Below are positions 25,396 through 33,587 of a stretch of DNA of 64,000 bases, piece by piece. The position numbers and the translations under genes were made by a program. Source of the DNA: Oryzihumus leptocrescens (GTDB lineage Bacteria > Actinomycetota > Actinomycetes > Actinomycetales > Dermatophilaceae); contig NZ_VFOQ01000003.1 of NCBI RefSeq assembly GCF_006716205.1, positions 62,001 to 126,000 on the forward strand, written 5' to 3'. The notes beneath the pieces were generated by a model, which saw only the letters and a program-made list of their open reading frames with translations, was not told where the DNA came from and did no database searches. The number at the start of each line of letters is the position of its first letter. Position 1 is the stretch's first letter.

Positions 25396-26437
25396 CCTTC
25401 GACAGCCCTCGCGGCACGTCGGGGTCCTGAGCGCGGGACACCGCCAGCTCCCGCGCCAGCTGCTGCAGCGGGATGACCTGGACGATCGGCGCGACCCGCT
25501 CGACCATGCCGGCGGGCAGCGGCACGGTGGGCTCGGCGCCGACGCCGGGAGGGGCGACCACGCACAGGTCCGCGCCCCGCTCGACGAGGCGCTCGAGCAC
25601 CGGCGCCAGGGCGCGCCCGCCCGCGCCCTCGGGGACGATCGCCACGACCGGGCGGTCGGCGTCGATCAGGGCCAGCGGGCCGTGCAGCAGGTCGGCTCCG
25701 GAGAACGCGTGCGCCGACAGGTAGCAGGTCTCCATCAGCTTCAGCGCCGCCTCGCGCGCGGTGGGGTAGGCGTAGCCGCGCGAGGTCGTGACCAGCTTGT
25801 CCACGAACCGGTACCGCGCCGCCACCGCCGCGACCTGCGGCAGGTCGAGCGCGGCGTGCGCGAGCGACGGCAGGCCCTGCAGGTCGAGGGTGTCGGCGTC
25901 CCGCCACGCCTCGACGAGCAGGAGCAGGGTGAGCAGGCTGGCGGTGTAGGTCTTGGTGGCGGCGACGGAGTGCTCGGGCCCGGCGAGCACGTCCAGGTTC
26001 AGCTGCGCCGCCTCGGCCAGGGGCGACCCGGCGGCGTTGGTGACGGCCAGGGTCAGCGCGCCCCCGGCACGGGCCCGGCTCGTCGACTCGACGAGGTCGG
26101 GCGAGCCGCCGGACTGGCTCACCGCCACCCAGAGCACCCCGGACAGGTCGGGCTCGGCGCCGTACGTCGTGTACGTCGAGGTGGACACCAGGCCGGCGGG
26201 CAGGCCCAGCGTGGTCTCGATGAGGTACTTGGCGTAGAGCGCGGCGTGGTCGCTGGTGCCCCGGGCGGCGAGCAGCACGAAGCGGGGCGCGAACCGGCGC
26301 ACCTGCGCGGCCACCGCCTGCACCGCGGCCGGCGCCTCGCGCAGCACCCGCTCGAGCACCTCCGGCTGCGATGCGACCTCGGCGGCCATGAGCGCGCCGG
26401 GAGCCGTGGTGCCGCGTGAGCCCTGCGCGCCGCTCAC
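25379..26437 (-). CDS. SIS domain sugar isomerase/deaminase-like protein
   Basis: A 352-residue protein with two SIS (sugar isomerase) domains, similar to the isomerase half of GlmS and to AgaS-like proteins. Domain 1 has LAARGTSDHAALYAKYLIE and VSQSGGSPDLVEST, the phosphosugar-binding serines; domain 2 has HAFSGADLLHGPLALID. No glutaminase domain is present, so it is not GlmS itself. GTG 26437 is chosen because it overlaps the esterase stop (GTGA), which predicts co-translation. Confidence 0.85.
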   Translation of the reverse strand: MSGAQGSRGTTAPGALMAAEVASQPEVLERVLREAPAAVQAVAAQVRRFAPRFVLLAARGTSDHAALYAKYLIETTLGLPAGLVSTSTYTTYGAEPDLSGVLWVAVSQSGGSPDLVESTSRARAGGALTLAVTNAAGSPLAEAAQLNLDVLAGPEHSVAATKTYTASLLTLLLLVEAWRDADTLDLQGLPSLAHAALDLPQVAAVAARYRFVDKLVTTSRGYAYPTAREAALKLMETCYLSAHAFSGADLLHGPLALIDADRPVVAIVPEGAGGRALAPVLERLVERGADLCVVAPPGVGAEPTVPLPAGMVERVAPIVQVIPLQQLARELAVSRAQDPDVPRGLSKVTRTL

Positions 26438-27405
26438 GCGAAGCGCTCCCGCAGCCACCGCACCTGACGGGCGCTCTGGTGCGTCCCGCCGCCCTCGTGC
26501 TCGTTGTAGGGGAACACGTCGATCTCCTTCGGCCCGGCGTAGTGGTTGTATGCCGCGAAGACCGTCGACGGCGGGCAGATCGGGTCCATCAGGGCGACCG
26601 AGAACAGCGCGGGGACGTGCGCGTGCGCCGCGAGGGTCATCCCGTCGAAGTAGCTGATCGTGGCGAGGGCCTGGGCCACCCGGTCGCGGTGCGTGCGCAC
26701 GAAACCCAGCAGCTCGGCATACGGCCGGGTGTCCGTGACTTCGATGGCCCGGGCGACGTGCGAGAGGAAGGGGACGTCGACCATCGCGGCGGCGACGCCG
26801 TCGGCCAGCGCCGCGGCGGCGAGGCTGATCGCGCCGCCCTGGCTGCTGCCGTGGACCGCGATGCGGCTGCGGTCGACCCCGTCGAGCGCGTGCGCCACCT
26901 CGACGGCGCGCACGGCATCGGTGAACACCCGGCGGTAGTAGTAGTCGTGCGGGTCCAGCACCCCGCGGGTGAGGAACCCCTCGACGTGCGGGGAGTCGCT
27001 GCCGGCCTGGTCGCCGGTGGCCCCGGCGGTGCCGCCGCGGGCGCCCTGGCCGCGGGTGTCCATGACGATGGTGGCGAACCCGGCGGCAGGCCAGGCCAGC
27101 CAGTCCAGCGGCTCGCCGCGGCCCTGCCCGTAGCCGAGGTAGTGCACGACGGCGGGCAGGTCACCCGCGAGGCCGCGGGGCCGCAGCAGCCAGCCCCGCA
27201 CCCGCTGGCCGCCGAACCCGTTGAACGACAGGTCCTGCGCCTCGACCAGCGGCAGGTGCAGGTCGTGCTCGGTCAGCGTCAGGTCGAGCGGGTGGCTGCG
27301 CGCCTCGGCGAGCGTCGTGTCCCAGAAGGAGCGGAAGTCCCCCGGCTCGGCACGGTCGGGCCGGTACTCGTGCAGCTGGTCGAGGGACAGGTCGAACAGG
27401 GGCAT
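26434..27405 (-). CDS. Acetylxylan esterase / cephalosporin-C deacetylase family
   Basis: A 323-residue alpha/beta hydrolase of carbohydrate esterase family 7 type, which removes acetyl groups from sugars. Catalytic residues are visible: the serine in VHGSSQGGAISLA, the aspartate in LMDPICPPST, and the histidine in YNEHEGGG. The N-terminal LFDLSLDQLHEYRP is typical. The downstream SIS gene overlaps by four bases, so a pathway acting on an acetylated (amino)sugar is a reasonable inference. Confidence 0.9.
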   Translation of the reverse strand: MPLFDLSLDQLHEYRPDRAEPGDFRSFWDTTLAEARSHPLDLTLTEHDLHLPLVEAQDLSFNGFGGQRVRGWLLRPRGLAGDLPAVVHYLGYGQGRGEPLDWLAWPAAGFATIVMDTRGQGARGGTAGATGDQAGSDSPHVEGFLTRGVLDPHDYYYRRVFTDAVRAVEVAHALDGVDRSRIAVHGSSQGGAISLAAAALADGVAAAMVDVPFLSHVARAIEVTDTRPYAELLGFVRTHRDRVAQALATISYFDGMTLAAHAHVPALFSVALMDPICPPSTVFAAYNHYAGPKEIDVFPYNEHEGGGTHQSARQVRWLRERFA

Positions 27406-27489
27406 GGCCCGACCCTATTGCGCGTTCTGGCGTATGCCCTGTTGCGTCCCGGCCGCCGATACTGGGGGCGGGGCAGGGGAGTGGATGGG

Positions 27490-28104
27490 GTGAGCGACAT
27501 GGCCTGGCACCTGACCGGCGAGTACCTCGAGAACTGCAACTGCGACATCCTCTGCCCGTGCGTCACGTCGGCGTTCCAGGCGCCGGCCGACAACGAGCGC
27601 TGCCTCGTGCCGTTGGCCATGCGGGTCACCGACGGGGAGTCCGACGGGCTACGCCTCGACGGCCTCGGGATCATCCTCGTGGTCGACGCGCCCCAGGTGA
27701 TGGGCGAGGGCGGCTGGCGGGTGGCCGTCTACATCGACGAACGTGCCGACCAGGCGCAGCGGGAGGCGCTCGGCCCGATCCTCTCGGGTGCCAGGGGTGG
27801 CATGCCGGAGTTCCTCGCCACCCTCATCGGCGAGCAGGTGGGGGTGAAGTTCGTGCCGATCACCTTCGAGTCCCACGACGACACCCGACGCGTGACCGTC
27901 CCCGGCATCATGGACTTCGAGGTCACCGGCGTCCGGGCCCCGGACAGCCCGGTCATGCGGATCGTCAACGTCTTCCACCCCATGGGCACGGACCTGCCCG
28001 TGGCGCGGAGCACGGTCGGGACCTTCAACGACCCGGACTACGGCTGGTCCTTCGACAACGCGGGCAAGAATGGCCACTACCGCGACTTCGCCTGGTCGGC
28101 GTAG
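27490..28104 (+). CDS. DUF1326 domain protein
   Basis: A 204-residue protein of family DUF1326. The conserved N-terminal cysteine cluster is seen in ENCNCDILCPCVTS, which looks like a metal site. The rest (VDAPQVMGEGGWRVAVYID, GPILSGARGG) also matches what I recall of the family. GTG 27490 has AGGGGAG 9 nt upstream; ATG 27499 is an alternative. It overlaps the following DUF2182 gene by 35 nt, a pairing that recurs in many bacteria. Confidence 0.85.
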   Translation: MSDMAWHLTGEYLENCNCDILCPCVTSAFQAPADNERCLVPLAMRVTDGESDGLRLDGLGIILVVDAPQVMGEGGWRVAVYIDERADQAQREALGPILSGARGGMPEFLATLIGEQVGVKFVPITFESHDDTRRVTVPGIMDFEVTGVRAPDSPVMRIVNVFHPMGTDLPVARSTVGTFNDPDYGWSFDNAGKNGHYRDFAWSA

Positions 28105-28855
28105 CGACTCCGCCGTCCTGTGGGCGGTGCTGCTGGGGGTCGCGGCGCTGTGCTGGGCGTGGCTGCTGACCTGGTCCAGCAGCCCGTCGATGTCGATGTC
28201 CACGTCCATGTCCGCCCCGATGGGGGCCTCGGGCGCGCCGACGGCTCTGCTGGCGTTCCTGGGCCTGTGGGTCGCGATGATGGCCGCCATGATGCTGCCG
28301 TCGGTGGCGCCCGTCGCGCGGGTGTACCTGCGGGTGGTCTCGGCGCAGACCACGGGCCCGGCCCGAGCGGTCAGGGTGACGGCCCTGCTGTCCGGCTACT
28401 TCCTGGCGTGGGCGGCGTACGGGCTCGTCGCCTTCGGGCTGACCCGGTGGCTCGACACGGTGACGATGACCAGCGGTCGGGCGCGGGTCGTGGCCGCGAG
28501 TGCCGCTCTGGCGCTGGCCGGGGCCTACCAGTTCAGCCCGCTCAAGGCCCGGTGCCTGGCGCACTGCCGCTCCCCGCTGGGGGTGCTGATGCACGTCGGC
28601 AGCTTCACCGGCCGGCTGCGCGACGGGCGCGTGGGCGCCTGGCACGGGGGCTACTGCCTGGGCTGCTGCTGGAGTCTGATGCTCGTGCTCGTCGCGGTGG
28701 GCGTCATGAACATGGTGTGGATGGCCGCGCTGGCGGTCGTCATCCTGCTCGAGAAGGCGTGGCGGTATGGCCCACACCTGAGCCTGGCCGTCGGGGCACT
28801 GCTGCTGGTCCTCGCGGTGGTCGTGCCCTGGCAGCCCGCCCTCATCGGGGCCTAG
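28070..28855 (+). CDS. DUF2182 membrane protein
   Basis: A 261-residue protein with about six helices. The family signature is WVAMMAAMMLPSVAPV, followed by FSPLKARCLAHCRSPL and GGYCLGCCWSLM; the paired cysteines recall metal or disulfide chemistry. Between helices 1 and 2 is a methionine-rich loop (SMSMSTSMSAPMG), which in other proteins binds copper. With the cysteine-rich DUF1326 partner a metal-handling role is plausible but unproven. Confidence 0.85.
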   Translation: MATTATSPGRRSDSAVLWAVLLGVAALCWAWLLTWSSSPSMSMSTSMSAPMGASGAPTALLAFLGLWVAMMAAMMLPSVAPVARVYLRVVSAQTTGPARAVRVTALLSGYFLAWAAYGLVAFGLTRWLDTVTMTSGRARVVAASAALALAGAYQFSPLKARCLAHCRSPLGVLMHVGSFTGRLRDGRVGAWHGGYCLGCCWSLMLVLVAVGVMNMVWMAALAVVILLEKAWRYGPHLSLAVGALLLVLAVVVPWQPALIGA

Positions 28856-28867
28856 GCCGGAGAGCCC

Positions 28868-28891
28868 GTCCGCCCTGGCGGGGCGGCGGAC
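28868..28891. terminator. Hairpin between convergent DUF2182 and bpa genes
   Basis: GTCCGCC (28868-28874) pairs with GGCGGAC (28885-28891) around 10 nt. It fills the short gap between two convergent genes and could stop both transcripts. Confidence 0.55.
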
Positions 28892-29464
28892 TCAGAGGTA
28901 CTGGCCGGTGGGGCCGGTCTCGTCCCCGTGGCGCGGCATACCGGGCATCGGGTGGTGCCCGGGACCGGCCGGTCCGTGCCCCGGTGGCAGGGCCCGGCGC
29001 ATCTCCTGCAGCTGGGCCTGCGCCGCCATCTGCTGGGCGAACAGCGCGGTCTGGATGCCGTGGAACAGCCCCTCCAGCCACCCCACCAGCTGGGCCTGGG
29101 CGATGCGCAGCTCGGCGTCGGAGGGCGCGGACTCGTTGAACGGCAACGTGATCCGCTCGAGCTCCTCGACCAGCTCGGGGGCGAGCCCCTGCTCGAGCTC
29201 GGACAGCGAGCGACGGTGGATCTCGGCCAGCCGCGCCCGCCCCGCCTCGTCGAGCGGCGCGTTGCGGACCTCCTCGAGCAGCTGCTTGATCATCGAGCCG
29301 ATGCGCATGACCTTGGCCGGCTGCTCGACCAGGTCGGCGGGGCTGCGCTCCTCCTCCTCGGTGGTCGCGGGGTCGTGGTTGGCCACGCCCATCCCGTCCT
29401 GGGTCACCACCACGACGCGCTGGCCCTGCTCGTCGTCCCCGCGCTGCTGCTCGACGTCGCTCAT
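28892..29464 (-). CDS. bpa: Bacterial proteasome activator (Bpa/PafE)
   Basis: A 190-residue helical protein. In actinobacteria Bpa forms a dodecameric ring that docks on the 20S proteasome and lets unfolded proteins enter without ATP. The C-terminus ends in GQYL, the motif that inserts into the alpha-ring pockets. The central helices match (LLEEVRNAPLDEAGRARLAE, then TLPFNESAPSDAELRIAQAQ), and the glycine/proline-rich linker (LPPGHGPAGPGHHPMPGMP) before the tail is expected. ATG 29464 is chosen. No proteasome subunit lies in the window. Confidence 0.9.
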   Translation of the reverse strand: MSDVEQQRGDDEQGQRVVVVTQDGMGVANHDPATTEEEERSPADLVEQPAKVMRIGSMIKQLLEEVRNAPLDEAGRARLAEIHRRSLSELEQGLAPELVEELERITLPFNESAPSDAELRIAQAQLVGWLEGLFHGIQTALFAQQMAAQAQLQEMRRALPPGHGPAGPGHHPMPGMPRHGDETGPTGQYL

Positions 29465-29527
29465 GGCCCCATCCTGCCCGGTCAAACCGGTTGCCGCGTC
29501 CACACCCGCGCTGCGAGCCTGCGAGAC

Positions 29528-30514
29528 ATGTCCGCACCCACGCTTCCGCCGTCACTGGCCGACCGGCTCACCCTCGGCCCGGTGACCGGCGAGGATGCGG
29601 AGGGGGTGTTCGCGCTGGTCAGCGCGTGCGACCTGGCGGTGCTCGGGTTCGTGGACTCCACCCTGGAGGACGTGCGAGAGGACACCGGACCGACCGCGAC
29701 CGGGGAGCCGCGCCGCCAGGGCCTGGCCCGGGACTCCTCAGGGCAGGTCGTGGCCTGGTGGTGGACCGGGCCGAGGCCGGACAGCGCGCACCTGCCGGTG
29801 GACCTCTACGTGCACCCCGGGCTGGACGGGCCGGACGGCGACGCGATCGCCGCCGTGGCGTGGGCGCAGGTCACCGCCTGGGGGCGGGAGCGGTATGCCG
29901 GGTGGTCCGGCGAGGTGCCCCTGCTGGACACCGGGTCGATCCAGGGCGACTCGGTCCACGAGCGTCGCCTGGCCGCGGCCGGGTTCGAGCGGGTGCGCAC
30001 CTTCTGGCGGATGAGCGGGGACGTGCCGCCGGCGCCGGCGCCCGCGCCGGAGGTGCCCGGACTGGTGGTGCGGACGGCGCGCTGCGACGACGAGGCCGAC
30101 ACGCGGCTGGTGCACCGGCTCAAGGAGGAGAGCTTCGCCGAGCACTGGGGCAAGGAGCCGGAGGCCTACGAGGCGTTCATGAGCCGCTGGCACGGCAGCG
30201 CCGGGTTCGACCCGAGCCTGTGGTTCGTGGCCGAGCTGGACGGCGAGCCGGCGGCGGTGATGCTCGCGAGCCGGCGCATGGCCAACGAGGACGCGCTCTA
30301 CATCCAGAGCCTCGGCACGCTGGCGCCCGCCCGTGGGCGGGGCGTGGCCTCGGCGCTGTTGCACCACGCCTACGAGGTGGCCCGCCGTGAGGGCTATGCC
30401 CGGGTCCGGCTCGGGGTCGACAGCGACAACCCGACCGGCGCGCCCGGGGTCTACCGCCGGGCCGGCCTGGAGACGATCTTCGCCATGAGCGCCTGGCACA
30501 AGCCCCTGACCTGA
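29528..30514 (+). CDS. GNAT family N-acetyltransferase with two domains
   Basis: A 328-residue protein with two GNAT-like halves. The C-terminal half (about 190-325) carries the CoA-binding loop in LGTLAPARGRGVASALLHHA and a normal YRRAGLETIFAMSAWHKPL end. The N-terminal half (1-170) keeps the fold outline but lacks a clear CoA loop. MshD, mycothiol synthase, has the same tandem layout, but the sequence does not identify it as MshD. Divergent from bpa with 63 nt between. Confidence 0.82.
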   Translation: MSAPTLPPSLADRLTLGPVTGEDAEGVFALVSACDLAVLGFVDSTLEDVREDTGPTATGEPRRQGLARDSSGQVVAWWWTGPRPDSAHLPVDLYVHPGLDGPDGDAIAAVAWAQVTAWGRERYAGWSGEVPLLDTGSIQGDSVHERRLAAAGFERVRTFWRMSGDVPPAPAPAPEVPGLVVRTARCDDEADTRLVHRLKEESFAEHWGKEPEAYEAFMSRWHGSAGFDPSLWFVAELDGEPAAVMLASRRMANEDALYIQSLGTLAPARGRGVASALLHHAYEVARREGYARVRLGVDSDNPTGAPGVYRRAGLETIFAMSAWHKPLT

Positions 30515-30519
30515 CCGGT

Positions 30520-30586
30520 CCGGACACGCCTCAGCCCGCGTCTCGACCCGGGATCGGGCGCGAGACGCGGGCTGGGCGGTGTCCGG
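30520..30586. terminator. Long imperfect palindrome between convergent genes
   Basis: CAGCCCGCGTCTCG (30532-30545) pairs exactly with 30561-30574 around a 15-nt loop, and CCGGACAC (30520-30527) pairs with GTGTCCGG (30579-30586), with a small internal mismatch region. It lies between the GNAT and desaturase stops and should terminate both. Confidence 0.75.
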
Positions 30587-30612
30587 TCGTCAGGGGGAGG
30601 CGGGACTGGGAC

Positions 30613-31548
30613 TCAGCGGGGCGCCATACGGGCCTTGAGCGTCTCCCGCTTGTCCTCGAATCGCAGGGCCTGCTTCTCCAGGCCCTCCATGAACTCGGCG
30701 AGCTCGGTGCGCGCCTTCTCGCCCTCGGCGGACAGGCCCTCCATCTCGAAGACCTTCCAGAAGCGCAGCACCGGCATGACCACGTCGTCGCGGTGCTGGC
30801 GCAGGTCGTAGATGCCGGCGACGGCCATCTCGACCGCCTTGCGCTGGAAGCCGGGGATCTCGGTGCCGGGCATCTGGAAGCCCTTCACGACCTCGAGGAT
30901 CGCCTGCATCGTCTGGTCCGGCGCGATCTGCAGGGCCGCGTTGAGCAGATTGCGGTAGAAGATCATGTGCAGGTTCTCGTCCGCGGCGATCCGGGCGAGC
31001 AGCTGCTCGGCCATCGGGTCGTTGGTGAACTTGCCGGTGTTGCGGTGCGAGACCCGCGTGGCCAGCTCCTGGAAGGAGACGTAGGCCAGGGAGTGCAGCA
31101 GCTCCCCGGAGTGGGCCGACTCGTAGCCCTGGGACATGTGCTGCATCCGGAACCGCTCCAGCGCGACCGGGTCGACCATGCGCTTGACCAGCATGAAGTC
31201 GCGCATGGCGATGCCGTGCCGGCCCTCCTCGGCGGTCCAGCGGTGCACCCAGTCGCCCCAGGCGTCGTCGCGGCCGAAGATCAGCGCGATCTCGTGGTGG
31301 TAGCTCGGGAGGTTGTCCTCGGTGAGCAGGTTGACGATGAGCGCCGAGCGGGCGACGTCGGGGATGTCGGCGTCGGCCTCGCTCCACGGCTCACCGCCCA
31401 TGAGGCCGTCGAAGCTGCGCCCCTCGCTCCAGGGCACGTAGTCGTGGGGGAACCACTCCTTGGCGACCTTGGTGTGCCGGTTGAGCTCGCCCTCGACCAC
31501 CTGGTCGAGCTCGCGGAGCAGGTCGGTCTGGGACCAGACGCGGGACAT
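30613..31548 (-). CDS. Acyl-ACP desaturase (ferritin-like, DesA family)
   Basis: A 311-residue di-iron enzyme of the stearoyl-ACP desaturase family, introducing a double bond in acyl-ACP. Iron ligands are visible: Glu and the His pair in LTEDNLPSYHHEI, the EEGRH helix (WTAEEGRHGIAM), Glu in VSFQELATRVSHRNTG, and ADENLHMIFY. The ATG at 31548 follows GGAAGG. A two-site operator-like sequence lies 22-55 nt upstream, so expression is probably repressible. Confidence 0.9.
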   Translation of the reverse strand: MSRVWSQTDLLRELDQVVEGELNRHTKVAKEWFPHDYVPWSEGRSFDGLMGGEPWSEADADIPDVARSALIVNLLTEDNLPSYHHEIALIFGRDDAWGDWVHRWTAEEGRHGIAMRDFMLVKRMVDPVALERFRMQHMSQGYESAHSGELLHSLAYVSFQELATRVSHRNTGKFTNDPMAEQLLARIAADENLHMIFYRNLLNAALQIAPDQTMQAILEVVKGFQMPGTEIPGFQRKAVEMAVAGIYDLRQHRDDVVMPVLRFWKVFEMEGLSAEGEKARTELAEFMEGLEKQALRFEDKRETLKARMAPR

Positions 31549-31565
31549 GGGGGTTCCTTCCGCAG

Positions 31566-31604
31566 ATTACTTACGCTCTCGTAGGTTACGGGAGCGTAAG
31601 TAAT
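31566..31604 (-). promoter_or_regulatory. Operator-like palindrome upstream of the desaturase
   Basis: A 13-bp arm ATTACTTACGCTC (31566-31578) is repeated exactly inverted at 31592-31604. Within it lie two adjacent copies of TTACG-N4-CGTA(A/G) at 31571-31584 and 31586-31599. The low GC content against the surroundings and the dyad form fit binding of two repressor dimers, in the TetR style, just upstream of a fatty-acid desaturase. Confidence 0.8.
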
Positions 31605-31638
31605 AGGCCAACCCCTCAGGCCACACGCCGGGCCAGGC

Positions 31639-32460
31639 TCAGGCGCTCGCCGCCATGACCGCTGCGGGGGCGACCATGAACGTCACGGTGCTGACCGGGG
31701 CGTAGCCCAGCGACGTGAACAGCGGCCTCCCGCCGGGCGGCGCGAGCGTGACCACCGCCGAGCTGCCCCGCCGGGCGGCGAGCTCCTCGGCCGCGTGCGC
31801 CAGCCGCCGGCCCAGGCCCCGACCGCGCCAGGCCCGTCGCACCGCGAGGAAGCCCAGCTCGCTGACGTCGTCGGCCCCGAGCACGGCCACCGCGCCGACC
31901 GGCTGGCCGCCCACGCGGGCGACCAGGGCCGGCTCGTCGGGGCGGACCGCCAGGCCGGCCAGGACCGGCTCCAGCGCCGGGTCCATGGCGAACACCTCGA
32001 TGAGGGTCCGGGCCCACTCCCGTGCGGCCGTCGGCCGCCGCACCACCTCGATCCGGTATCCCGCGCCGGTCACCTTCCGGGGCACCAGGTCGCGCCACAG
32101 GGCAGTCGCCTCGCCGGCGGCGACCAGGCCCCGGTGCGCGAGCTGCTCGACCAGCACCGGCCCGCCGAGGTGGGCCCACGCGTTGAAGCTCCACGGCACG
32201 TCGTAGGTCGAGACGATCGCCAGGCAGGCGTCGAGCTGGCGCTCGTCCTGCAGGGTGTTGAACGCCCGCGCGTCGAAGGCGAACACGCCGTTCATCGAGC
32301 GCAGGGTCGTCCGGCTCCCGGTGAGCAGCGCCGGCCCGAGATGGTGCACCTCGCCGCCGGGCAGGGACGCGACCGTGCGCGCGTGAGCGTCCGCGAGGGC
32401 CCGGTCCAGCCGCGCCGTCCGGGTCCTGGGAGCGCTCTGCTCCACCGGTGGGCCGGTCAT
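31639..32460 (-). CDS. GNAT family N-acetyltransferase
   Basis: A 273-residue protein. The C-terminal half is a GNAT domain: VGAVAVLGADDVSELGFLAV, then VRRAWRGRGLGRRLAHAAEE with the R-G-x-G-x-G/R CoA loop, ending LFTSLGYAPVSTVTFM. The N-terminal 130 residues, including STYDVPWSFNAWAHLGG, are a second domain of the type seen in two-domain GNAT proteins. Substrate unknown. Starts with ATG 32460. Confidence 0.82.
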   Translation of the reverse strand: MTGPPVEQSAPRTRTARLDRALADAHARTVASLPGGEVHHLGPALLTGSRTTLRSMNGVFAFDARAFNTLQDERQLDACLAIVSTYDVPWSFNAWAHLGGPVLVEQLAHRGLVAAGEATALWRDLVPRKVTGAGYRIEVVRRPTAAREWARTLIEVFAMDPALEPVLAGLAVRPDEPALVARVGGQPVGAVAVLGADDVSELGFLAVRRAWRGRGLGRRLAHAAEELAARRGSSAVVTLAPPGGRPLFTSLGYAPVSTVTFMVAPAAVMAASA

Positions 32461-32537
32461 GTCCCGAGGCTAGGGACGGCCCCGCCCGCGCGGGTCCGTC
32501 ACCGGGGTGAGCGGCGGACGCTGCAAACGGGCTAAGC

Positions 32538-32572
32538 GGCACCACCCGGCCGGGCACCACCCGGCCGGGCCC
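32538..32572. repeat. Short 15-bp direct repeat in a 149-nt gap
   Basis: CACCACCCGGCCGGG appears twice in tandem, followed by CCCCACCCCGC. Nothing else was recognised between the GNAT start (32460) and the quinone oxidoreductase stop (32610). Confidence 0.7.
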
Positions 32573-32609
32573 CACCCCGCGGTGGCCCCACGAGGGCGGG
32601 GCGCGGCGG

Positions 32610-33587
32610 TCACACGGTCAGCAGCACCTTGCCGATGTGCGTGCCGGCGTCGAGCTCGCGGTGGGCGTCCGGCGCCTGCGCCAGCGGGAAGGTGCGGTGC
32701 ACGACCGGCTTGACGCGGCCGGCCTCGACGAGCGGCCACACGTGCTCGCGCACGGCGGCCACGATGGCGGCCTTCTCCTCCAGGGGCCGCGCGCGCAGGC
32801 CGGTGGAGATGACCGCGCCCCGCTTGCGCATGAGCACCGACAGGTCGAGCTCGGCCTTGACCCCGCCCTGGAAGCCGATGATGACCAGCCGGCCGTTCGT
32901 GGCCAGGGCCTGGACGTTGCGGGCGAGGTACTTCGCGCCCATGTTGTCGAGGATGACGTCGGCGCCGTGCCCGGCGGTGGCCCGGTCCAGCTCCTCGACG
33001 AAGTCCTGCTCCTTGTAGTTGACGAGGATCTCGGCGCCGAGGGCCTGGCAGGCCTCGAGCTTGCCGGCCGACCCGGCGGTCACGGCCACGTGCGCACCGA
33101 CCTCGCGGGCGAGCTGGATGGCCATGGTGCCGATCCCGCTGGACCCGCCGTGGACGAGCAGTGTCTGGCCGGGCAGCAGGTTGGCGGTCATGAAGACGTT
33201 CGACCACACGGTGCACACGACCTCCGGCAGCGCCGCAGCCTCCACCAGGCTGATCCCCGACGGCACCGGCAGCAGCTGGCCGGCGGGCACCGCCACCTTC
33301 TCGGCGTAGCCGCCACCCGCGAGCAGGGCGCAGACCCGGTCGCCCACGGACCAGCCGGTGACCCCACTGCCCACCGCGGCGATGGTGCCGCTGACCTCCA
33401 GCCCGGGGTACTCCGGCGCGCCTGGCGGCGGCGGGTAGACCCCGATGCGCTGCTGCAGGTCGGCACGGTTGACGCCCGCCGCGGCCACCTCGACCAGCAC
33501 CTCGCCGGGACCGGGCTCGGGGTCGGGGACGTCCGCGAGGACGAGCGCGTCGGGGTCTCCGGGCGTGGGGATCGTGATCGCCTTCAT
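32610..33587 (-). CDS. NAD(P)H:quinone oxidoreductase, zinc-free MDR family
   Basis: A 325-residue medium-chain dehydrogenase/reductase close to quinone oxidoreductase and TP53I3-like proteins. Seen: VEVAAAGVNRADLQQRIG in the catalytic domain, GDRVCALLAGGGYAEKV, and the nucleotide loop VHGGSSGIGTMAIQLARE. The alcohol-dehydrogenase zinc cysteines are absent, fitting a quinone reductase. ATG 33587 overlaps the MobA-like stop (ATGA), so the pair is co-translated. Confidence 0.9.
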   Translation of the reverse strand: MKAITIPTPGDPDALVLADVPDPEPGPGEVLVEVAAAGVNRADLQQRIGVYPPPPGAPEYPGLEVSGTIAAVGSGVTGWSVGDRVCALLAGGGYAEKVAVPAGQLLPVPSGISLVEAAALPEVVCTVWSNVFMTANLLPGQTLLVHGGSSGIGTMAIQLAREVGAHVAVTAGSAGKLEACQALGAEILVNYKEQDFVEELDRATAGHGADVILDNMGAKYLARNVQALATNGRLVIIGFQGGVKAELDLSVLMRKRGAVISTGLRARPLEEKAAIVAAVREHVWPLVEAGRVKPVVHRTFPLAQAPDAHRELDAGTHIGKVLLTV

